Source of the DNA: an uncultured Corynebacterium sp.
Lineage (GTDB): Bacteria > Actinomycetota > Actinomycetes > Mycobacteriales > Mycobacteriaceae
Assembly (NCBI GenBank): GCA_943914355.1
Contig: CALUBS010000003.1
Location: 52,286 to 116,285 of the forward strand
DNA length: 64,000 nucleotides
Reading direction: 5' to 3'
A program made the position numbers and the translations under genes. The notes under the pieces are model-generated. The model did not search any database, had not been told where the DNA came from, and saw nothing but the letters and a program-made list of their open reading frames with translations. Numbering within the stretch: the stretch's first letter is position 1; each line of letters starts with the position of its first letter. This document shows, one piece after another, positions 47,800-54,331 of this stretch.

Positions 47800-50700
47800 T
47801 GGGGGACTCCTGGGATTCCTGGGGGTAGGTGGCGGCACTGATAAGCGAATAGCCTGTACGCGCCTGCGGGCGTCCCTGGATGATGGGCTCGTCGTAGTTG
47901 ACCACGATGGTGCCATCCACGTACGGCGATAGCGTCTGGATGAGTTTGAACGGCGTTGCCAAAATCATGTGGAAACCAAAGGACGCAAACACGGACATGG
48001 CGGTGCGCGTGAAGGCAGGGTCGGCGCGATCGAAGGCCTCATCCAAAATGATGGAACCGTAGGTGGGAACGTCCTGATCCGGCTCCGCCAGGCGGAAGCG
48101 CAGCGCCGCAGCCAAGCAGAAGAACACCAGCTTTTGGGCCTGGCCGCCGGAGAGGGAAGCGGAATCTTGATAAGTATTGGCGGTCGTGCCATCGGGATAG
48201 CACTCGCGGCCGATGAAGCTGACGTGCTTGCGGGTATCGAGAACCAGGTTGCGCCACCGAATATCCTCTGGCTCAGACGAGCCCAAGCGGCTGAGAATCT
48301 TGTCCAGGGCGTGGTAGCGCGCTACCGCAGCTTCGGGCTCATCGGCGCTAATCTCAGCCAGGCTATGGGACGTTGCGGCATCGAGATCCCGCTGGAAATC
48401 TTGCACCACCTGGCCCCGGGCATCTTTCACATCAATACGCAGGGTGCGGTCCCCATTGAAGGGCGTGCGCTGCAGTGACTTATTAATAAACTCCATGCGT
48501 TGTTCGATATCGCTACGGGCATGGCGAAGCGAAGAGGCGAGGTGCGAAAGGTTCTGCACCGTCGTGCCATTGAGCAGTTCCAAAAACTGAGCGCGAAAAT
48601 CCGCCAAGCGGTCCGCGCGCAGGAATTTCAACTTCTCCATGCCCTCGCCGGCGAAGCTCGCCTGTGGCTCCAAATCCGCCGCTTCCGCCGGCCACTGCGA
48701 TAGGTACTTGTGCAGGACGGAGACGATCTTGGCATTCGTCTCCTCGATGCGGCGCGCGGCCCTACGCGCGGTTTCTTGCAGGCTGGCCTGCACCTCATCG
48801 CGCCGGGCATCGATGTCATCGATGGTGAGTTTTCTCCTGCCCTTGTGCAGGGCCTCTTCGACTGCCTTGGCGATGCCCTGATCCGCCACCGTGGGCACGG
48901 TTCCGATGCTCTGGCGCCGCTGGGTGGAGCGGTTCAGCTCGCCCTCCACGTTGCCGAGGTGTTTTTGTGCTTCGTTCAGCTGAGCGCGGGCGGCGGTGAG
49001 CTTTTCCTTTGCCTGCTCATGCGCTGTGGCTAGGGCCTGCGCCTCTGGAGAGGAAGCCAAAGAATCGTACTGTTCTTGCAAATCGCGTTTGCGCGCCTCC
49101 GCAGAAGCGGTATCAATATCCTGGAACTTAGTCTCCAGTACGCGCTGCGCTTTATCTCGCTGCGTGCGCAGGATATCCATCTTCCGGTTGAGCTCGTGGA
49201 CCTGTTTGGCCATGGCACGAGCAGTGGCTTTCGCTTCCGCCAATTGGGAACGCAGGAGCTCAATCTTGGCGGTATTGGTGGAACCTACTCGGTACCACCG
49301 CGTGCCTTTAAAGCGCGTGCGATCATCCTTGATAAAGCGCGTCGAGCCATCCTTATCCTTGGGCCGGCTTTCCAAGCCATCGCGCGTGACTGCCGGGGTC
49401 TTGGTTACCTGTTCGAGCGCGGCCACCGAGCTGACGCATTCGTAGTTAAAACGGCTCGAAATATGGTGGCGCACCCACTGCGCCATGGGGTGATCCTGGA
49501 ACTCCAATTTGTGGATGAGCTGTTGCGGGCTGCGCGCAGGCGCGGGCGCCGGTGAAAACTCCGGGATGGTGCGGTACTCGAGCCGGGTACCCACATTGCG
49601 AGAATTGACCCACTGGTTAATGGCTTCCCGCGCGGTTTCCGGAACGAGCAGGGTGGCGGCGAATCCGTGCAGCAATTTTTGGATCACCGGTTCCCACTCC
49701 GCCTGCTGCGGGGCCATATCTATTAGCTCGCCAGCGAAGGGAAGCTCCGATTCGGCATAGCCAGTATCCCGCGCGAGTTGGGTGCGCAGCTCTACGAGGG
49801 CTTTATCGATATTGGTGCGTCGCGAGCTAAATGAGTGCAGCTCACTTTCTAAGGACGCGGATGCTGTCGCGGCATCGCGGGCGGCCACTCCGGCTTCTTG
49901 CTGCTGCTCAGTAAGCTGGGCCGAGTCGGCCTCGAAGTCCGCGATGCGCAGGCGGGCATTTGCTTGCAGCTCGGCGAAGCCGTGCGGGTTGAGCTCAAAG
50001 TGATCGGTCCACTGGTCGGCGGCAGCGGCAAGGTGGTGGAACTCCTTGGAGCGGTGCTCAATTTCCTTCTCCGCGGTTTCTATCTTGGCTTCTAGGGCGG
50101 CCAGCTCGCCGGCACTGAGCTGGGAGACGGCTACGGCGGCGCGGCGCTCGGCATCGTCAAGGTGCTCGACCTCTGCCTCGAGCGCCTCGGCCGCAGAGTG
50201 CGCCTCTGCCTGCTGGGCGGTCAGCGCGCGGATGCGATAGTCCAGTTCTTCTGCCACCAAGCGGGCGCGCACCGCCGGCAGCGCCTCATTCATCGCCTCG
50301 GCCTTGTGCTTATCAGCCTCTGCGGTGGTGCGTTGGGAGTGCAATTGGGGCAGGGGTGCCAGCGTCTCAATCTGGGCTTTGACGTCCTCTACCCGCAGGT
50401 ATGCCTGGCGCAGATCCTCAAATTGCTCCACCGACTCCTCAGCCCGCTCGAAGGTAGACGGCGTATCCAGCATATAGTCTCGGAAGAGCTGGTCCAGGCT
50501 GGATAGAGACTTGGCAGACTGCGTGCGGTGCAGCAGGACCTGCCCCTGCTCGCTCTTGATGCCCAGGCGTTTGCGGAAGCGATCCGCAAACGTGGTGTAC
50601 GTCGGGGTAAATGACGCGCCAGGCCCCTTGTACATGGCCTTAATCTTGCGGGTATCCAGGCTGCGGGTGAGTAGGGGGCTGAGCTTATCGATGTCCTCAT

Positions 50701-51157
50701 CTCCCTGCACCACCCCATAGAGCCGTTTAATTTGGCTCACCGAATTTTCACCGCCGTTGAGGCGGAAGATGGCGATGAGGGTGTGCTGCGTGCCAGCCCC
50801 ATTATCGTAGGTCAACGCCACCACCGAGTTTGTTGCGCCCTCACGCAAATACTCCGGGGCGATTTCACCCGTGTGCGCATTTTCTTGCTGCCGCCACGCC
50901 CCGCGAATATAGGAGACGAGGTTGCGCCCATTATGCCGACCGAGGTCCTGCTGCGATGCCGCGTTGAACTTGAGGTCCTTCTGCGGCACCAATACTGCCG
51001 ACATCGCATCAAGCAGCGTGGACTTGCCCGAACCGGATCCGCCGGTGATGAGGAAGCCCTTGCGGGCTACCGGGATGGAAAAATAGCCGTGAAAAGTACC
51101 CCAGTTAATGAGCTGGATACGGCTGATGCGGAATTGGCCTGGATACAGGTTAGTCAT
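47783..51157 (-). CDS. jetC: Wadjet protein JetC (SMC/MukB-like ATPase)
   Basis: 1,124 residues from the ATG at 51157, which lies inside the end of jetB (8-bp overlap). It has an N-terminal Walker A (TGGSGSGKSTLLDAMSAVL at about residue 40), long coiled-coil stretches (about 230-480 and 640-870) around a hinge, the ABC signature SLSGGQAQKLVFFCL near 1010 and Walker B GSIILDEAFDRADPAF. It is the loop-extruding motor of the system. The 78 in-frame codons upstream of this ATG overlap jetB and are not used. Confidence 0.95.
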   Translation of the reverse strand: MTNLYPGQFRISRIQLINWGTFHGYFSIPVARKGFLITGGSGSGKSTLLDAMSAVLVPQKDLKFNAASQQDLGRHNGRNLVSYIRGAWRQQENAHTGEIAPEYLREGATNSVVALTYDNGAGTQHTLIAIFRLNGGENSVSQIKRLYGVVQGDEDIDKLSPLLTRSLDTRKIKAMYKGPGASFTPTYTTFADRFRKRLGIKSEQGQVLLHRTQSAKSLSSLDQLFRDYMLDTPSTFERAEESVEQFEDLRQAYLRVEDVKAQIETLAPLPQLHSQRTTAEADKHKAEAMNEALPAVRARLVAEELDYRIRALTAQQAEAHSAAEALEAEVEHLDDAERRAAVAVSQLSAGELAALEAKIETAEKEIEHRSKEFHHLAAAADQWTDHFELNPHGFAELQANARLRIADFEADSAQLTEQQQEAGVAARDAATASASLESELHSFSSRRTNIDKALVELRTQLARDTGYAESELPFAGELIDMAPQQAEWEPVIQKLLHGFAATLLVPETAREAINQWVNSRNVGTRLEYRTIPEFSPAPAPARSPQQLIHKLEFQDHPMAQWVRHHISSRFNYECVSSVAALEQVTKTPAVTRDGLESRPKDKDGSTRFIKDDRTRFKGTRWYRVGSTNTAKIELLRSQLAEAKATARAMAKQVHELNRKMDILRTQRDKAQRVLETKFQDIDTASAEARKRDLQEQYDSLASSPEAQALATAHEQAKEKLTAARAQLNEAQKHLGNVEGELNRSTQRRQSIGTVPTVADQGIAKAVEEALHKGRRKLTIDDIDARRDEVQASLQETARRAARRIEETNAKIVSVLHKYLSQWPAEAADLEPQASFAGEGMEKLKFLRADRLADFRAQFLELLNGTTVQNLSHLASSLRHARSDIEQRMEFINKSLQRTPFNGDRTLRIDVKDARGQVVQDFQRDLDAATSHSLAEISADEPEAAVARYHALDKILSRLGSSEPEDIRWRNLVLDTRKHVSFIGRECYPDGTTANTYQDSASLSGGQAQKLVFFCLAAALRFRLAEPDQDVPTYGSIILDEAFDRADPAFTRTAMSVFASFGFHMILATPFKLIQTLSPYVDGTIVVNYDEPIIQGRPQARTGYSLISAATYPQESQESPNADAQ

Positions 51158-51800
51158 CGGAAGCCTCCTCCTGGTCGCTCTCGGCTTCTGCGAGGCGGGC
51201 GTATTCATCCCGGATGGCGGTGACCGTGGCGGCATCGAAAAGCTGGCGCAAGACGGGTGAAACCTCGTAGCGCCCCTCTGTCTCGGTGGCGCTGAGCAGA
51301 GAGTATTCATTGCGGATGCGTTTAATCGCCGCATTGAAGCGGTTATTGAACCCGGCTTCATCGCGGTTATCAACCGCGCGGACGTAACCAATTCCCTCCC
51401 GGAGGTCTTCTACATCCACAATCACGCGTTCACCGGGCAGCGCTAAACCAAGTTCCTGGCGCAGGTTCAGCAGGATGGCGGTATCGATGTGCTTGAGCTT
51501 ATCCGTGCGCAGCACCTGCGGAATGGGCAGCGTTTCCTCTTCTACCATCCGGGTAAACGCAAACCCTTCTGCTTCATCGACGACCAGCTCGAGGAATACC
51601 TCATGCAGGCGGGCGCGCAGGTTGTCTTCGTCCGAGATGATGGCGGACCATAAGACAGGTTCCTTGTGCGCACGCACGAGCGGCCCCTTCAACAGCTGCA
51701 CCAACGCGCGGCGCGAGTTATAGGTCAGCGATCCTTTATCGCTTTCCCACAGCGGGGGCTCATGCGCCGAATCGACGCGGTGATTATCAGTAGCGCTCAC
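51150..51800 (-). CDS. jetB: Wadjet protein JetB (DUF4194, MukE-like)
   Basis: 216 residues, GTG start sharing one base with the jetA stop. The DUF4194 family features are the tandem winged-helix body with LVQLLKGPLVRAHKEPVLWSAI, FAFTRMVEEETLPIPQVL and the aromatic-acidic end. JetB is the KITE/MukE-like partner of JetA and JetC in the Wadjet condensin. Confidence 0.92.
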   Translation of the reverse strand: MSATDNHRVDSAHEPPLWESDKGSLTYNSRRALVQLLKGPLVRAHKEPVLWSAIISDEDNLRARLHEVFLELVVDEAEGFAFTRMVEEETLPIPQVLRTDKLKHIDTAILLNLRQELGLALPGERVIVDVEDLREGIGYVRAVDNRDEAGFNNRFNAAIKRIRNEYSLLSATETEGRYEVSPVLRQLFDAATVTAIRDEYARLAEAESDQEEASDD

Positions 51801-53269
51801 TACAACTCCTCAACGGTGGTGCTATCGAAATACATAGTAGGGATATACGCCGCGCGAATGGTCCCATCTTCTTCGGTCCAGGTGACCTTCTCGTGCGCAT
51901 CATGCAGCGCCGGTAGTGGGTGCTGGTCCGCAATGTGTACCAATCCCACGACGCTGGCCAGGCCCTGCGTGGGCGGGTACGCCTGCAATACTTGGCCAAT
52001 CGTGCACGGACCCGCCTTGCCGACGGCCCCGCGAATCGCCCCATGCAATTCCTCAAAATCAATTTCTGATTCGCGCACCAGCTCATACAACGCCTCCGCA
52101 TTCTCCTGTCCCGGCTGGAAGGCTTCCGGTGCTTCCTCCACGACCTCCCGACCCGGGTTGGCCAAGTGGATGCGCGATACGGAATGAATGGACATGCCGA
52201 TGCGCTGCAGGGGTGTTTCCATGCGGTGAAAGGCTTTCAGCTCCGATGCCTGCGCTGCATCAATGGCCATGCCTCGCGCCTCACGCAGTAGCTCAATCAT
52301 GCGCCGGTCTTCTGCAAATTGTTCCGAAGAGACATAGTTGCGCAAGCTGCGTGCCAAGCCAGTCATGGTCTGATTGACCTCGAAGCTCGTTTCTTCCATA
52401 TCGCGGAAGAGATTCCGCAGCTGCCGACGGTTCTCTGGCGCCAGTTTTTGGCCGACCTCGCTTTCTAAAACTTGCTTAATCCACTGATCCAGCCACGCAC
52501 TGCGTTCTCTATCCATGAGGTAGGAATAGAATCCGCGGAAGCTGCGCCCCGCGTCCGATTCCGCGATGTGGTCTACACCGCTGAAGATTTCCTCGAGCAC
52601 TTCGCCGCGGTAACCTTCTGGATCCAAAAGCTGGCGACGCAACCGGTGATTGAGGGCTTCAAGCTCATGGCGCACCCTGGCGAAATCGCTTGGCACCGCC
52701 ATGGCCATGTTCAGCACGTCTTGGACGCGCTCCTGCGTCTCTGCCGCAGTCAGCCTTTCAAACTGCCCTAAATGTGCCTTTTCAATTTCGCGGTCAATGC
52801 GGTCTCGCTCCGCCTCTAAGCTGGCGACGCGGCTCGAAATATCCTCATTTGTATCTCGCGCCAAGCGCTGCAGAGCCGAGCCGATAGATTCCACGCGCGA
52901 TGCCGTGACCGTAGTAACCGGCGTTTCCCAACGCTCAACGGCCTCGAGCGCGGACAGCGCTTCCTCGCTTGGCTCCAAGGTTTCCCCGCGTGAGCTCCTG
53001 CCAGATTTGCGGACTAGCCAACCAGCTTTTACCCAATCATTGCAATAGCTTTGCGGTGTGCGCGGCATTGAGAATTCACTGGCGAGCACCTCGAAATCGG
53101 TGACCATCAGCTCATATACTTCTGCCGCCGGCCGCGCCCGAGTGCCGCGGGGAAAATACTCAGCAATAAGTGCCAGAATCACCGGGGCATTATCGGCCGC
53201 CAGCAGCCGCACTGCCGCGGAATCATGTAATAACCGCCGCAGTGAAAGGGCGCGAGCTTCAACAGACAT
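51800..53269 (-). CDS. jetA: Wadjet protein JetA (DUF3375, MukF-like kleisin)
   Basis: 489 residues from the ATG at 53269 (MSVEARALSLRRLLHDSAAVRLL). DUF3375 features include an N-terminal winged-helix region (NAPVILALIAEYFPRG, NDWVKAGWLVRKSG), long helices in the middle and a C-terminal domain (TIGQVLQAYPPTQGLASVVGLVHIA). It is the kleisin that closes the JetC dimer, and the first gene of the operon. The promoter should lie in the 125 bp up to the ohr gene. Confidence 0.92.
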   Translation of the reverse strand: MSVEARALSLRRLLHDSAAVRLLAADNAPVILALIAEYFPRGTRARPAAEVYELMVTDFEVLASEFSMPRTPQSYCNDWVKAGWLVRKSGRSSRGETLEPSEEALSALEAVERWETPVTTVTASRVESIGSALQRLARDTNEDISSRVASLEAERDRIDREIEKAHLGQFERLTAAETQERVQDVLNMAMAVPSDFARVRHELEALNHRLRRQLLDPEGYRGEVLEEIFSGVDHIAESDAGRSFRGFYSYLMDRERSAWLDQWIKQVLESEVGQKLAPENRRQLRNLFRDMEETSFEVNQTMTGLARSLRNYVSSEQFAEDRRMIELLREARGMAIDAAQASELKAFHRMETPLQRIGMSIHSVSRIHLANPGREVVEEAPEAFQPGQENAEALYELVRESEIDFEELHGAIRGAVGKAGPCTIGQVLQAYPPTQGLASVVGLVHIADQHPLPALHDAHEKVTWTEEDGTIRAAYIPTMYFDSTTVEEL

Positions 53270-53394
53270 GATTCGATTTTGCCAGCTACGCCGGACACAT
53301 GCAGCGTAGTTTGACTCACTTATTCGAATCAGTGGATCCACCCGCGCATGGTGGCCCTTGCGGGCCGAGGACTAAGAGACTGTACTAGTCTTGC

Positions 53395-53814
53395 TTAGTC
53401 CTGCGCGACGGTGACGTTGACGTCAATATTGCCGCGGGTGGCGTTGGAGTAGGGGCAGACCTGGTGGGCGGCATCGGCAAGCTCTTGTGCCTTGTCGTGT
53501 TCCTGGGCGGGGATGATGACCTCGAGCTCAACGGCGAGCTTGAAGCCTTCGCCCTCCTTGCCAATGGACACGCGGGCGCCCACGGAGGAATCGCCCAACT
53601 CAGTCTTCTCGCTGCGAGCTACCGCCTGCAGGGCAGAGTGGAAGCACGCGGCATAACCAGCGGCGAAGAGCTGCTCTGGGTTGGCGCCATTGCCATCGCC
53701 GCCCATTTCCTTTGGGGTGGCCATCTTGAAGTCAAGGTCAGAATTGTGCACCACGGCGCGGCCATCGCGGCCTGCACCGGTAGCGAGTGCTTCGGTGGTG
53801 TAGAGGGTATCCAT
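53395..53814 (-). CDS. ohr: organic hydroperoxide resistance protein (Ohr, OsmC family)
   Basis: 139 residues, the Ohr length. The two redox cysteines are in GYAACFHSALQAVA and HQVCPYSNATRGN, and the N-terminus MDTLYTTEALATGAGRDG is typical. Ohr reduces organic peroxides with lipoylated proteins as donor. AGGAG precedes the ATG. No ohrR regulator is adjacent. It separates the Wadjet operon from the CRISPR locus. Confidence 0.93.
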   Translation of the reverse strand: MDTLYTTEALATGAGRDGRAVVHNSDLDFKMATPKEMGGDGNGANPEQLFAAGYAACFHSALQAVARSEKTELGDSSVGARVSIGKEGEGFKLAVELEVIIPAQEHDKAQELADAAHQVCPYSNATRGNIDVNVTVAQD

Positions 53815-54073
53815 GATTACTCCTTTTCTAAAGTGCTTTTCGTACTAGCGGTAAGTACAGCCGCCGATTGTACTCAGAATTGCTTACGGTGTTTTTCGAG
53901 GTCAGCGACCTAAGAAGTGAAAGGACGCGCTAAGAAAAGGTGGTACGGCTCAAGTGTGCGCCGCAGGCCTACTCAACCCGCGCCGGGGAGTGGGTGCTCC
54001 TTCGGGCGGAAGTACCTTGGGGTAGCGCTTGGATCGGCTGGTGTGCTCAATCCACCGCAAGGATGTAGGTAGA
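53815..54073. other. non-coding stretch behind ohr
   Basis: This is the first half of the 517-bp gap between ohr and cas3. It carries the ohr promoter side and shows no gene or repeat. The crRNA-like element and the cas promoter fill the second half. Confidence 0.6.
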
Positions 54074-54161
54074 AAATAATCCCCGCTGACGCGGGGAACT
54101 AGTCAATTGACTATTCAAATGAGCACTGACGTGGGCTCATCCCAGCGTTAGCTGGGAGTTT
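54074..54161 (-). ncRNA. putative crRNA-like Cas-regulating RNA (two degenerate CRISPR repeats around a 32-nt pseudo-spacer)
   Basis: Read on the minus strand. Pseudo-repeat 1 (54161 to 54134) ends in the array's exact 3' part GGGATGAGCC, and its stem is CCCAGC/GCTGGG where the array has CCCCGC/GCGGGG. One base pair is changed on both arms, so pairing is kept. A 32-nt pseudo-spacer follows (54133 to 54102). Pseudo-repeat 2 (54101 to 54074) keeps the array stem CCCCGC/GCGGGG exactly, but its 3' handle has become ATTATTT, so the hairpin plus T-rich tract looks like a terminator. What survives is exactly one mature type I-E crRNA: 5' handle, guide, 3' hairpin. It lies opposite to cas3 and about 170 bp ahead of it. 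Known analogues are CreA/CreR RNAs. The guide's first 12 nt match the cas promoter. Confidence 0.8.
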
Positions 54162-54179
54162 GGCGTTTCGCCTCCTGTG

Positions 54180-54185
54180 ATCTTA
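54180..54185 (-). promoter_or_regulatory. possible -10 box for the crRNA-like RNA
   Basis: TAAGAT on the minus strand would start transcription near 54173, about 12 bp ahead of the first pseudo-repeat. No clear -35 box is seen, which is common in corynebacteria. Confidence 0.35.
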
Positions 54186-54231
54186 CCGCAAAAATTGATG
54201 CAGATTTTTAGCTTCATTTCAAAAATTGCAA

Positions 54232-54263
54232 CACGTCAGTGCTAAATGATGTATAGTTATGAA
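54232..54263 (+). promoter_or_regulatory. predicted Cascade target of the crRNA-like RNA in the cas promoter
   Basis: CACGTCAGTGCT at 54232-54243 equals the first 12 nt of the pseudo-spacer; over the 32-nt span 18 positions agree. The two bases before it are AA, and with the array's variable 29th repeat base counted as part of the PAM the flank reads AAC. The site overlaps the region between the -35-like TTGCAA (54226-54231) and the -10 box. Confidence 0.7.
54252..54257 (+). promoter_or_regulatory. probable -10 box of the cas operon
   Basis: TATAGT preceded by TG fits the corynebacterial TAnAnT pattern and would start transcription near 54263, about 70 nt before cas3. GGAG lies 10 bp before the cas3 ATG. 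Confidence 0.5.
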
Positions 54264-54331
54264 TCATTAGTTAATAACTCAAGTTCACCATAGAAGTTGG
54301 ACTTGGTGAAGGCTGTACTGGAGATAGAACC

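Noticed and set aside
54061-54161. Reading the two degenerate repeats as the decayed end of an old CRISPR array
   Set aside because: Decay would be random. Here the changes spare exactly the handle of the first repeat and the hairpin of the second, one stem change is compensated, and the guide matches the nearby promoter. A regulatory RNA explains this better, though decay is not fully excluded.
53815-54331. A CreT-like toxin gene accompanying the crRNA-like RNA
   Set aside because: I looked for a very short frame with a strong ribosome-binding site and rare codons between ohr and cas3 and found none that stands out. The seed match to the cas promoter points to regulation of cas genes instead.
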